NCBI GenBank assembly: GCA_037447605.1
Contig: CM074821.1
Location: 1,180,801 to 1,214,133 of the forward strand
DNA: 33,333 nt
Direction of reading: 5' to 3'
Source of the DNA: Zygnema circumcarinatum
Lineage: Eukaryota; Streptophyta; Zygnematophyceae; Zygnematales; Zygnemataceae
The position numbers were made by a program, and so were the translations under genes. Positions within the stretch are counted from its first letter, which is position 1; the number at the start of each line of letters is the position of its first letter. Under the pieces are notes generated by a model that did no database searches, was not told where the DNA came from, and saw only the letters and a program-made list of their open reading frames with translations. Below are positions 10,011 to 20,893 of this stretch, piece by piece.

Positions 10011-11927
10011 ATGAAGCATATGAGGCTAAGTTGGAGTCAGGCAGTAGAGTTAGGAGCTGATAAGCGACATTTCTTTGTCATTGAAGTATCGTTCACTGAC
10101 TCCTTTTATATGGCTTCGTTTGTCTTCCCTCTCAGTAGAGTTTAGGTAGCGGTTTTTTTTGGCGGAGGGGGGGGGGGTGGTCAGGGTTGGCTTTAATGGG
10201 TGCTGGTTGAGGCCACGGGGTACTTAGAGCCCTCAGATGTGAGCTGTGGGAGACATTGCGGTCTGTGAGTGACTTTAAACTCGGCGATTTTTTTTATGAA
10301 GCTTGACCTTCCAAGCTGTTCCTCACGCCTTCGGCGTAATTTTGTCTCGGTTTCGTATTTTTGTAGAACTTAAGGTCCGTTTTTCATGTCCAAAATTATC
10401 TGACGTTTTGAGCAAGTCAGCAGTACTGATGCGTATGGTCCCAGATATCAATTTGGCGTCTTCATCCATGCTCGCACTCAATGGGATAAAGCGGCCATTG
10501 TGTGGCCGCCATTGACGTAAGAGATATCACTTGCTATTGCGTAGCAGCCATTATCGGCTTACTGCCACGTGGTAGCCAAGTGGTTTGTTAAATATGTCTG
10601 CTTAACTTCTGTCCCGTTTCCGGCCTCCCCTTCAGTTTCAAGTAGAATACATTCGGATAACTCCTGATTTTTGTGAAAAATACTTGAACTGGCTGGGTTC
10701 GCACCTCCGGAAGAAAACTGGAAAACAAAGTCTGACCTGGAAAGGGACCCTTCGTTTATTGATTAAGCCTGAATCCACCCCTGCGTAGTCAAGTTTCAAA
10801 ATGGGGTTTCCTACCAAGGAGAGAAGGAAAGAGAATGCCATAGGACAGTTATGTTGCATCACTTAAACCACGACTGTACTGCGTTTGGCGGATGGCCCAG
10901 GCTTCGGTGTCCCGCTTCCACCCAATGAGCGAATGAGAAGCCATGTAACAGCAGAGGATTGTTTCTTGCTACGTAGCAACTGGGAGAGTTTGATCTCCCA
11001 CATTTCCGCAAGTGCCCAGATCTTCCTATTGTTCACGGCGATCGGAAAAATCAAAAGCCAGAAACCCAAAATTGTTCCTAAGTGATTGCAGCTTTAGCAG
11101 GTTGGTAACTTACCCCTTGATGGACCTTAACAGGCAACCGACGTTAAAAAAAAACGTTAGCAAAGCCGAAATCTTTGGCCCGAGTCGAAAACATGGAAAG
11201 GGAGGGCTCTAAAGCCGACACTTCCCCCTCCCACTTCCTAAACCTGCCCTCCATATCTTGATGACCTCTAATAGCATCTCAACTAGAAATGGTACGGAGA
11301 GGACAAACAATTGGGACGGACAGGTAATGTCGCGAAATAGGAGTACTGACCCTATCAAGTTATAGAGGCTGGTGCAGATTTGCCCCCCATCCCCCATCTC
11401 AAGCTACGCTCTGAGTGAGCGAAGGACTGCCTTTTTTATTCAGTCATATTATATCGAGTTTCGCAAGTTATTTGACGTGTTTTCTCAAGCGCAAACCTCT
11501 CAGACAACTGGGAAAAGGAAAGCATAGATAAACGAAGGAACTTTCGAACATGCATTAAAATTTCCAAAGCAGGCGGCTGCTTTAACAGCTCGTCATTTTA
11601 CTTTTGAGTCCAAGCGACAGACATAACATCATCAGATTGCCAGAAAATGACGATCCATTGAGCATCAGCCTGAACTGAACCGATGGCGCTTCCCCACCAG
11701 AAATGGCTATGAACTTATTTAAGGACGTCCCCGACACCATAAAGAGTTCCTACTGGAGAAGAAGACTATGTGATCTAAAGGCTATTCTGGAGGAAGAAAT
11801 CTGTAGTGCACTGCTGGAGTAGGAGTCCCAAGAAGTCCGTCCCCTTATTACGACCCACCTCGAATCTTCACACCCTATGATGTTTCTGCATGTTTCGACG
11901 TGACCTAAGGCTCCCACGCTCTCTCCC

Positions 11928-11970
11928 ACACACACACACACACACGCTCTATCTCTCTCTCTCTCGCTCT
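11928..11970 (+). repeat. Compound (CA)n-(CT)n microsatellite
   Basis: acacacacacacacac followed by ctctatctctctctctctc, about 135 bp past the FQR1 stop codon. Confidence 0.85.
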
Positions 11971-12104
11971 TCCACGCAGCTTAAGTTACGACAATAAATT
12001 GGGGCAGGCATGAGGCAGTCACCTACCCACGGCACAACCTTGCTGTCGTGTTCAACTCCAGCTTCTCAGTTCAGAAGGTACCCTCCCTTGCTTTGCAGCT
12101 TGGC

Positions 12105-13784
12105 TTACTCGGAGCCCCTCTTCATCTTGGCTGCAACTTTTGCGGTGTATTGTCCCTGGTAGAAGGCCTGTTCAAGCTCAATCTTGGTGGGCTGCCGAGT
12201 GCCATCCCCTGCCAAGGTGCCTGCTCCATAGGGGGAGCCGCCCTTCACCTCATCCAGGACGAACATGTTGGCACCATATGTGTAGCCGATGGGGACAAAG
12301 ATCATTCCATGATGGGCGAGCTGTGTAATTGCAGTAAATCTGCAAAGTTACGCACTCTTGAAAGTGATCAGGTTTTGCCTCGCAACCGGTAGACTGGAAG
12401 GCCTTGCTTCTGTTATCTTTAGCCTTGATTGACTGCTAAGGATATGAGCAAAAGCAGCAAAGAGTGATTATAAATTGTTCCACACTCAGAAACCCGGAGC
12501 ATAAAAAGCGGATTAACAATGGTATAAACAACTTACGCAGTCGTCTCCTGCCCTCCGCCCTGCGAGCCTGTGCTGAAGAAGAACCCCGCAGGTTTTCCAG
12601 CCAAGGCTTGGGTCCTCCATAGCCCGCCAGTGGCATCAAAAAAGGCTTTCATTTGAGCTGCCATCATGCCATAACGAGTTGGGAAGCCGAAAATAATGCA
12701 GTCTGCTTCAGCCAACTGGTTTGCTTCAATGATTGGCACTTCAAGCTTCGGGGGCGCATGCATCTTTCCGAGTACTTCTGAAGGAAGCGTTTCCGGGACC
12801 TGCACAAATAGACAAGGAACCAAATCATTCTTAAAAGCCAAAACAAAGTGCTGTCACTTTACAGAAAAGGTCTGATTTGGAGACCACGGCAAAAGCGGAA
12901 TCTCTTATACAGATCCAGTGAAAAATGAGCATGCATAAGGCTGGGCAAACCAACAGGCAAATAGCATACGGGTATGCACAAACGCTTGCACGTTACAGTC
13001 CACAGCTGAAAGCCTTCTAACTTCAACTGTTCCACATTTTACAGGTGTGTTCACATCATGAGGATCTTCCAACGCCGCCTGTAACTACTCCTGCCAATCA
13101 AATTACAGAGGACTTAAGATAACCCTTTCTCATATATGATCATTAATTTCGACTTGGGGGCCAAAGAGGTAAGTCACCTGAAACAAAATAGCCTCGACTC
13201 CCTCAACAGTCTCAGCGCCTTTCTTTATCTCCTGCGCAAGTGTTGCAACATGTCCGTACATGGAGTAATACCTGCATTGAGACAGCCAAAAAAAAGAAAA
13301 TGACTACCTCAACATCCATGTCAGGAAATTCCCATGCCAACAACATTTTCTCTGATATCTTTGACAAAAACAGGCCAAAAGAAATGAAAACTTCTGACTT
13401 GACCTAACTTAGTTCGAGACAGTTGTGCTTGACTATACTTGACTTATCAAGACTGACTTACCTAAAATGGTGCATCTCTACTGTATAGGAGAAGAAAATG
13501 CTGCAAATTTCAAACTTGGACACTATGCATGCATAGTGAAGGACAGCTCAACATTCAAGACCGTCAGCGAACACTGGAACTCTTCTTAAATTTGAAGCAG
13601 GCAAAAACCAGGCTTATTCATTGCATATCCCTTACGCCGCCACTCACCTGAACCATTCCAAAATGCAACTAAACTATTCTGCAGTCAAGACGTCCGACAG
13701 TGAGTGTGCGTGCGGCAGAGAGCGAGAGAGAGTGCGAGAGAGAGAGATCCAAGGCACTTACACGACATAGACCTTGGTGGCCAT
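12105..13784 (-). CDS. FQR1: NAD(P)H:quinone oxidoreductase, FQR1/WrbA type
   Basis: Four exons on the minus strand: 13784-13762, 13271-13178, 12799-12537, 12339-12105. Phases close to give 204 residues, the usual length of plant FQR1. The N-terminus [16 protein letters not shown] is the flavodoxin-like FMN phosphate-binding loop. Further signatures are [62 protein letters not shown] and [14 protein letters not shown] near the C-terminus. The enzyme is a tetrameric FMN flavoprotein that reduces quinones by two electrons and limits semiquinone formation; in plants it is linked to oxidative-stress and auxin-early responses, usually cytosolic or at the plasma membrane. No transit peptide is visible. 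The first coding exon is only 23 nt; its ATG sits in GCCATGG context. Intron 1 has a GA-rich stretch near its donor (13716-13749), and the 5' UTR has a second (13797-13870). It is head-to-head with the glycosyltransferase gene. Confidence 0.97.
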
Positions 13785-15045
13785 GGAGAAACAAAAGAAA
13801 GCGGAACGCCGGAGGCGAGAGAGAGGGAGCGGATGAGGGAGAAGCGGAGTGAGAGAAAGAGAGAGATAGGGTGATGCTGGAGGCAGAAAGCTCTGGTCCC
13901 CGCTGACGTCAACCTTGTCAGTCGGCGACACCGCCTGGCCGGGACTTGCCTTCCTCCTTCCTCTTCCATAGAATCACGCTGTTCCATGTTTAGCAGTCCC
14001 GTCTCGACGAGAAATTTAGACAGTTCAACCAGATTTGGAACTTTTTTAACAGTGATATATACGTGGGAGTCGCCGTTACAGTTAGGTCTTAGAGAAAGCC
14101 TTTAAACCAATGAGTGGTGACCACGTGTAATAATTCAAGTAAGCTGACACGTGGTAAAATGTGAGTGGCTGATATTCAGAGCTGTGTCGCTAGACAATTT
14201 TTCTGTTCATGTGACCTGCTCCGCGATCTCTATGCAATTCCTTGAGGCTCTAACTGTAACTGGAATTAGTCGTCCAGTACCTAAATCTACTACGGACGGT
14301 TCCAACCAATCACAACTGTCCACGTCGACAAATTTCTGACGTGGCACACTTTCATTGGCCATTACATGGAACCAAACCCCGAACGACATGCCAATCCCGG
14401 TGGTTCTACGCCGATATCTCGATACACCGATATTAGATACTAGGGATGGATATTATAATGGGGAAATCACTAGTTACACACCATTTTTGTTTAGATACAC
14501 GTCTTAAAAAGAGCCCCAACACCATAAAAAAGACAATAAAATCTGACTGGCGAGGAAAGGTGCGTATCTAGACAAAAAAAGTGTGTAAATAGCATTTTCG
14601 TTATAGTGCAGGGTCGTGTATAGATTTCCGATCAAAAGTTTTAAGAGTCAGGCCGCTTTATAAAACACTTTTAGAACGGTCGTAAAGTCATACGGCCATA
14701 CGGTCGTACGGTAGCCTCTCTGTTGATGCCACCGCCAATTCGCCAATCGTACGACCGTACGTGTCGTTCAATTTCAACGGGCGTACGGCCATTCTAAAAG
14801 TGCTTTAAAAAGCTGAAATTCTTAGATATGAGAACGTTCTAGGTCTGAAATCTAAAACTCTAAAAGTCCCTTGTACGGACTTTTTGCCATCCCTGTTCGG
14901 TGTATGGTATTTATCCATTCAAAATTAATTGTGAGTATCGAGATATTATTACATATCGTATCGTAACGTTTGAAGCCCCTTCTATTGAGGGCCAGCCCAT
15001 GGGGTCGTTTGCCTTGCAGGAGCCGTCTCCTCGAGGCAGGAAGCC
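13785..15045. promoter_or_regulatory. Divergent intergenic region between FQR1 (-) and GT34-like (+)
   Basis: About 1.26 kb between start codons. It carries two CACGTG boxes (14122-14127, 14148-14153), ACGT cores near 14322 and 14336, CCAAT/ATTGG motifs (near 14107, 14306, 14353), and GTACGG/CCGTAC sites at 14706, 14755, 14783 and 14873. The last group lies inside the nested inverted-repeat element (14414-14946). No gene is seen. The regulatory role is inferred from position and motif content. Confidence 0.55.
14414..14946. mobile_element. Nested inverted-repeat (foldback or MITE-like) element
   Basis: The outer ends atatctcgatac (14414-14425) and gtatcgagatat (14935-14946) are exact inverts. 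Inside them, agggatgg (about 14442-14449) pairs with ccatccct (14887-14894). Further in, 14470-14500 pairs imperfectly with 14563-14592 (shared ctannttacacac and gtctagatac-type ends). Then 14655-14677 (core aacacttttagaac) pairs with 14791-14813 (attctaaaagtgctt). At the centre acggtcgtacg and cgtacgaccgt face each other (about 14702-14759). No transposase is encoded. Layered symmetry of this kind suggests a foldback element or successive nested insertions. Confidence 0.6.
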
Positions 15046-17863
15046 ATGGCGTCTGGGCGGGCATCCATGGCGGCTTCTCGAGTGCCGGCACGCGGCCGCA
15101 GCTTCCGGGACAGTTCAATACCATGGATTCTCTTTCTCGGATTTCTCTTCTTTGCTTGGCGGGGCCTCCGCCCGACCTCCTCTCCCTCTGCTACAGGTCA
15201 GGCAGCATCCTGCACTTGACCACTCCGGGAATGGCTGGAGAAATGTGTTCTGAGAACGATCGTTTTACCTTTTTGGAGTGCTTTATTTTAATAATCGATT
15301 GTTTGGAAGTTAAGCTGCGCGTGTCTAATGACTGTTGGAACACCACAGCGCAGGTGATGGAGATAACAGTTCTTGTTGTTGTGTGTTTCTCGACTGCAAG
15401 CTTGTTTTCAATTCCAAGTTGGGCCTTGAATGCTGATGCAATGCTGCATTGCAACTGAGGGACGATTATCCTTATCCAAGCTCATACGAGACGTCTGGCA
15501 TATCGAGTTTTTCTCGTGCAGCTGCTTCCGTTTAAGCATTAATCCTGAAATACAATACAAATCGATTCTTTGAGCTGAAATGTGGTAGCTTTCAGGTCCT
15601 TCTAACTGTAAAAAGTGCAGAAACCTGCAGTCGAAGAGGGTCTGGAATATAGGTACGATTGCTTTTTCAAGCTTGTCTGAAACAAAAATTAGTTTGCCTG
15701 GCCAGTTCTGCCATTTGATTTTTTTTCATGTAGAGACGAAAGCCTTCCTTTGCAGCAAACACCGTACAAGCGTTGGCTTGAGATCTCCGTGGCATCCTTG
15801 GAAGTTTGTCGTGAGCTCTTGTTCGACGCCCATTATCAAAATTTATTAACTGATGTGAATGCCATCAAATAAACATGTCAATGTCAGCTAGCAATATGAG
15901 TTTATCGCCCTGATCACCTATTTGTACACGGAGTCACAATGACATGTGCTGTCATTGATTGGCTTTGCCCAGAATGAACGCGTAACTTTACACTTGCAAA
16001 ATTCACACATGGGTCTCCCTGGTGACAGGGTGTGCCTTCTAAACTTATGGATTCCCACTTGGTCACCAAATCATCAATGCATTCGGTTGGAACATCTTTA
16101 AAGCCTTTTTGATAGCCCGTCCTGCACTCTATCCCAAACTTCCATATCTCTCGGCGAACAATGCTGCGAGGTGACATCTCTGGAAGGGCGATCCTGAATT
16201 GCTGTGTGTTCAAACAGGCCAAATATCCATAACCAATCGCGTATGGACTGAGGAGGATGGTGACCCCATGTGGGAGGGCCTCAGAATATGCGCCAAAGCT
16301 GGATGGCCATGAAGGAAGGAGGTCTTCGGTAGGTCCAATTCGCCGTATGGACTTCACCTTCTCGGAGGACCTCCAAAGAGCGATGCGTCCTCATCAGAAT
16401 CTATCCTTCAAGGAAAGTAGGTGGGCAGAGAAACCATCCAGTCTCTGCTTCGGCCACGGCAATATTACCATTCTCACAGTCGCTGTGGACCTTCCTGAAG
16501 TGGGTTTCCGCACTCCCTTTCGTCTCTCTCTCCCTCCTCTCTCCCCCCATCTGTCTTTCTTTCTTCCTCTTTCTTTCCTTCTTCCGCCACCTCTTTCTTC
16601 TCTCTCTCTCTCTCCGCTCTCACCCGCTCGCTCTCTCTCTTTCTCGATCTTCCCCCTCCCTCTCTCGCATTTTCGGTTCCCCTGTATCGTCCTTCGCCCG
16701 CTTCTAGTTTAGATTCTCCTTTAGTTGCTGCAGAAGCTGAGAGGGGGTATCCAGGAGGGGCAGGGCAGGCATACATGGTGCAGTTGCGCAAAAACCGACT
16801 GCGCTATATTGCCCGCCACACCTATCGCTACTGTGAAGTGACCACCAACCTTGACTACTTCCGGCCGATTGCCTGGTCAAAGGTGAGTCCCGGACATACT
16901 GTGTGCCCCTATGACCACTTGTTGCGCTGAACATACTAATATGCAAGTGTAGGCATTAAGAAAGAATCTTGAAACATAGCTCAGAAAGAGTTGCTTGCTT
17001 CTGTGGGTGAGCTCATTTTCGTCGTTTCGCCACAATCCTTTGTTTATGCGTGCAGGTCCGAGCTATGCTTCTTGTGCTCAGCTTCTCTGCGACTGTAGTG
17101 CAGATGGATGCAGACGCCCTTATAGCCAACATGTCTTGTAGCTTTGAAAGCATCCTCTCCTCATTGACGGCCTATAACACCACAAAAAAAGATTTGGTTT
17201 ACACCACAGATTTTAAGGCAGGAAGGACAGCAGAACCAACAAGCAGGTCACTGATCAACACAGGGGTTTACATTATGCATAGCACGCCATGGTCCAAGGT
17301 GAGTGTAATCTTGTTGTCTGTCAGGCACCCGAGACACAAGCTTGAATCTTTCTCTTTTAAGTTGTTATTGATTTCAATGAGAGCTCCGTTGAGCATTCTA
17401 GAGCTGCATTGGTGGCATGTGGGGGTGTAGGCTTTTCTAGAGGTGCATTACCGCTTTTATTTCAGCTCCATCTTCCACAAATTTTGGGATCAAGATGCTG
17501 TAATGCTGTACCGCATCAAGCACCGCCGTGAATTCGCTGAGCATGTAGCTCTCATTCCATACAGGTGAGGTAAGGCGAGAGGGCGCAGGGGATATGCTGC
17601 CACCATCTGTATTGCAATTATTATAAAATTTGAGTGTTTTTGAGCCCAGTGTTATAAGTCCAATCTAGTCTCTTAAATGTTCACTCGTTGTGGTAATACT
17701 GACGCCATACTGTCAAGAATGGGCCGAACGCAGGTACATGAATGTGCCCTGCAGTCACAAATACAACGACTACCAGCCGGGGGACTTCATCGTGCACTAT
17801 GCGGGAGGCCATGATTTGCGAAAGTATGAAAAGCTGGTCGAGTTCTTGAGTTCTGGGCACTGA
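15046..17863 (+). CDS. GT34-like (GMA12/MNN10 type) Golgi glycosyltransferase
   Basis: Five exons: 15046-15196, 16734-16882, 17056-17298, 17431-17564, 17734-17863; 268 residues with all phases closing. Exon 1 gives a basic, Arg-rich N-terminus and one hydrophobic segment (IPWILFLGFLFFAWRGL), a type II signal anchor typical of Golgi transferases. The catalytic part shows YMVQLRKNRLRYIARHTYRY, SKVRAMLLVLS, the metal-binding DxD in VVQMDADALIANMS, TTDF, SLINTGVYIMHSTPWS, FWDQDAVMLYRI and GDFIVHYAGG. This order (DxD, N/L-TGV, W-x-QDA, GDFxVHxAG) is that of the galactosyl/mannosyltransferase GMA12/MNN10 family, which also contains plant xyloglucan xylosyltransferases. The protein is short for the family, with almost no stem between anchor and catalytic domain. 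Sugar donor and acceptor cannot be told. The exon 4 acceptor (gtgtag at 17430) has a weak pyrimidine tract but is the one that keeps frame; the closer AG at 17465 would shift it. Intron 1 is 1.5 kb and may hide a small exon. Confidence 0.72.
15914..16357 (-). pseudogene. Antisense open frame in glycosyltransferase intron 1; possible PstS-like ligand-binding fragment
   Basis: A 147-codon open frame on the minus strand, with no true ATG at its head, and an in-frame stop about 14 codons upstream. It includes PSWPSSFGAYSEALPHGVTI and LLSPYAIGYGYLA, which recall the W-P-x-G and PxxIGY parts of phosphate-binding (PstS-like) periplasmic domains found in some algal receptor proteins. The remainder (six cysteines) resembles nothing I recognise. 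It may be a relic exon, a real nested gene piece or chance. Confidence 0.25.
16505..16705 (+). repeat. CT-rich tract at the 3' end of glycosyltransferase intron 1
   Basis: Long run of ctctctctccctc-type sequence shortly before the exon 2 acceptor (ctgcag at 16728-16733). It probably serves as an extended polypyrimidine tract. Confidence 0.75.
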
Positions 17864-19123
17864 AATTTCCTCGCTCTACTCTTTCACTGGTATTGCATTC
17901 TGCCCTTTTCGCCCATCCGTTTGCTGCCTTTGCTGTTTCATCGAATGCCAAGCCTTCCCTCTCTGCCATGAGGGGAAGATGTACGGTACTTCGCATTGCG
18001 TTTTTTGTTACTGCATAGAACCCCTGCATTCATCCTGTGCCTGAACAACGAAAATTGGGAGTTTTTGTAAAATTCTACTGGGGAGAGGTTTTGGGTTGAT
18101 GCGCATCTAACTTTGGTCTGTAGGTGATCTGTGGCCCCAGGAAGCTGTTAAGCACCTCCTTGTTCCTGTACTGTTCATTCTTTTTTTTGGGTATCCACGG
18201 CCCTTCCTTGATTTGGAAAACTGCGGGGGCATCCATGGCTCTTAGCTGTGAGGATGTCATATGGTCGACCATCAATCAGCCCCTTGGAGCGTGACCATGT
18301 CCTGTACGGCATTTGGGTTTTTTAGGGTTCAGAAGTTAAATCACTAAACCTTCGCATCCTCGCTCAAAGCTATCTATCCAGTCATGTCGCAAGCGTTGCG
18401 TGCTCCTTGCTGTTTGTTGTACTTTATTGCCATTGTAGTTTCGAACATGCTTCCTGAATCCTATTATATGCTGTGCGTGCCGCCTTGAAAGGGGCAGCAG
18501 GCGAGTGCCCTTTCAGCTTTCAACTTTGTGGTGAAGACCTGACCTATGGAAACCTGACCAATTTCTATGGAAAATTCATCCATGGCGCGATGATTATGAT
18601 TGAGCATGCCACATGTGTCATGCCATGTCTCTAGCATGCTGCTCTTGTTCTTGGTGACTTCCAAACAAAGAATAACACGAGTCCAATCACGATGCATGCA
18701 TGCATGCATGTCGACCACATGGCGCACATCGATCCGGTCGTCGGCCTGTTCTACGGCCCGTAGTTCATTTCGAGCCCTTTCGATGTCCGGACGCTACCGT
18801 GAACAGCTCACATAGAGCCGCACCCTCCCCTCCCTCCCTCCCTCCCTCCCGCCGCCCTCTGCCGGCAACCTCTCCCTCTCCCTCACCCACTCTGCCTCCC
18901 AACCCTAATCGAGGGAAATTGCAGCCCCTATTGCACTTAAAAGAGCTCGCAAGAGTGGGTTAAGAAGCCTCATCGTCACTCTGCAGTGAGAAAGAGAGAG
19001 CCGCTGTTCCTGTCGGCGTTGCGCCTGCAGCGAAGCAGACATGACTCATATCCTTCTCTGCATGCATCAGTGATCAGGCTATGGCATTTGAAACCCGGCC
19101 TGGGTGCTCCTGTGCGCTTCTGT
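17864..19123. other. Region downstream of glycosyltransferase up to the assembly gap
   Basis: No complete gene is visible. It includes the 3' UTR of the glycosyltransferase, a tandem gcatgcatgcatgcatg (about 18693-18710), a CCCT-rich tract (18825-18890) and an AACCCTAA telo-box-like motif near 18900. A CCCT-rich tract plus telo-box is what plant promoters of small housekeeping genes often show, so this may be the promoter and 5' UTR of the gene ending at 19471, but no coding start is seen before the gap. Confidence 0.4.
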
Positions 19124-19223
19124 NNNNNNNNNNNNNNNNNNNNNNNNNNNNNNNNNNNNNNNNNNNNNNNNNNNNNNNNNNNNNNNNNNNNNNNNNNNNN
19201 NNNNNNNNNNNNNNNNNNNNNNN
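19124..19223. other. Assembly gap (100 N)
   Basis: Exactly 100 unresolved bases, the conventional placeholder for a gap of unknown size, directly followed by a long AG microsatellite that probably caused it. Confidence 0.99.

Positions 19224-19303
<80 letters not shown>
19224..19303 (+). repeat. (AG)40 microsatellite at gap edge
   Basis: Perfect dinucleotide run from the last N to 19303. Its true length is unknown because the gap cuts it. Confidence 0.97.
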
Positions 19304-19304
<1 letters not shown>

Positions 19305-19374
19305 ACAGCATGTGATGACTTCAAACCTGAGCTTAATGTGATTTTTGTTCCGTTTTGAGGATTATTTTTGGCAG

Positions 19375-19471
19375 GGATGCTAAGGCTCTTCAGGAAAAAA
19401 CTGCAAAAAAAGCTGCGCAAGGTGAAGGTGGAGGTGGGCAGGATGCAGGAAACAAGGCTGTAAAGAAATAA
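19375..19471 (+). CDS. Last exon of a small basic protein, possibly SERF/4F5 family
   Basis: After a good acceptor (atttttggcag, ending 19374) the frame reads DAKALQEKTAKKAAQGEGGG, then a Gly/Lys-rich end and TAA at 19469-19471, with a second stop directly after. The exon enters with one base of a split codon. The Ala/Lys/Glu-rich run DAKALQEKxAKKAA resembles the C-terminal half of small EDRK-rich factor (SERF/4F5) proteins as I remember them from algae and fungi. The family hallmark, an N-terminal RGNQR motif, is not found upstream and would have to be in the gap at 19124-19223. The identification therefore rests on about 15 residues; a ribosome-associated or other lysine-rich small protein is an alternative. 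Confidence 0.42.
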
Positions 19472-20893
19472 TAGGAGCTGGATTGCTTGGTGAGTGCAAG
19501 TTCTGCCTTTTTCTAGCATTCAGACAATGCATGGAACTCTAATCTTCCAGCATTGAGCCCTCAGGGTGCCAGCTAGGATGTTATTCATGTTCTGGCGAGG
19601 CTTCTCAGGCGCATCTGCATTCGTGCTGTTGAGAGACAGAACTGTCTCCTTGCTTGCCGATCGAAATGTTTATTTTTTTCGTTTTTAAGCAACAGTTTCA
19701 CAATCTTTGCTGTTTGCAGGGGCATGCACGACTTTACACGGGAGGGAAGGATTTGTGGAAGGCTTCTTGAGATGTTGTGAATCAGCCCAACTTCAGTTCA
19801 GTGCAAATTGTCAGGGATGGTGAGGCGATCTAATCGACATGATTTCCAACTCAGTTTTTGTCGGCTCTTGTTACTCTGGAGACCTTTTTTGATACGATTG
19901 GAAACGGCACGCGGACCCTCTATTCAAGGGTCTGCATGTGACCAGAAGTTATCTATTGATGGAACCCTAAGATCCAGATTATCAGAGATTAAATGGTTCC
20001 CTATCATCATTTGATGTATTGCTCGCCCGCATCCAGGAGCTATTGTTGCTTTAAGGGAACCTTATACAAAGTATTTTTTTTCAGTAATTGACTATCCATT
20101 TTAATGACTCTTATCAGTATCAGGACGGCCATCTCATGTAGATGCTTTTCACATTGTTATGCCGCTGCCCTGATTTTACCTATTTTATTCTGGGATCCAC
20201 CAGTATGTGCACACATTGAGTGGATCCCCAGATCCACCTCTTCCTTCCCCCTTCTCCCTTCCCCTTCTCTCATAGCCCTGAACCCAAAATGTCGCCTTGG
20301 TGATTTCTGCACCTTCGCCACTAAGTTACAGAGGTATCATATTCTTTATTTGCTAAAGAAGATCCAAAGAAATTCAAAGTGAATGCTTAGTAAATGTCAC
20401 GGTTACAGCTAAACATTTTGAGCATTTTAACATGTTTTCGGAAAATGTTATTTTTATTTAATCAATTCAATAATATTGAATATGCGATGCGGAGATTTGG
20501 ATCTTTTCTCGTTAAGGTTGAACACAAATGTTCAAATAGTTCATTCACAGGTGTAGATTCAAACCTTTTGCGGCTTACAACTCAGATAATGGATTCGTCA
20601 GAAGGGGAATTCAAATTTTCCAATATCCCAAAACAACCAAAAGAAGAATACCCTAAAAGGCTTTATTATAGAACAAAGTAGACGCGGCTCAAAAGGAGGA
20701 ACCACAATCAAACGGAACTAAACACGTCTCCTTCCAAAGCCCCCTCCATTCTGCCTAAAAAATCATAAAGAAATAAACAATGGACTCGATATAAGTGCTG
20801 CTTGTAGATTGTATATATGGGTACCTAGACTGCTTTAGCTACATACATTATTCTCTCCCTATTTTAATAGAGTGATTCCTCACTCCCCAGCCC
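19472..20893. other. Intergenic, converging with the pyrophosphatase-like gene
   Basis: About 1.4 kb of moderately AT-rich DNA between a plus-strand last exon and the stop codon of the minus-strand gene at 20894. No recognisable gene; the frames at 20104-20382 and 20394-20681 have no family resemblance. An aataaa-like signal on either strand near 20770-20880 could serve the flanking 3' ends. Confidence 0.5.

Larger units (their letters stand above)
9438..12104. other. Intergenic, between converging MED26-like and FQR1 genes
   Basis: About 2.7 kb with no recognisable gene. It contains a GA-rich tract (9897-10010), a G run near 10170, a small palindrome gcggccattgtgtggccgc (10491-10509), one CACGTG (near 10565) and a CA/CT microsatellite (11928-11970). 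Open frames here (for example 10885-11085) lack family resemblance and splice context. Both 3' UTRs should lie here. Confidence 0.5.
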
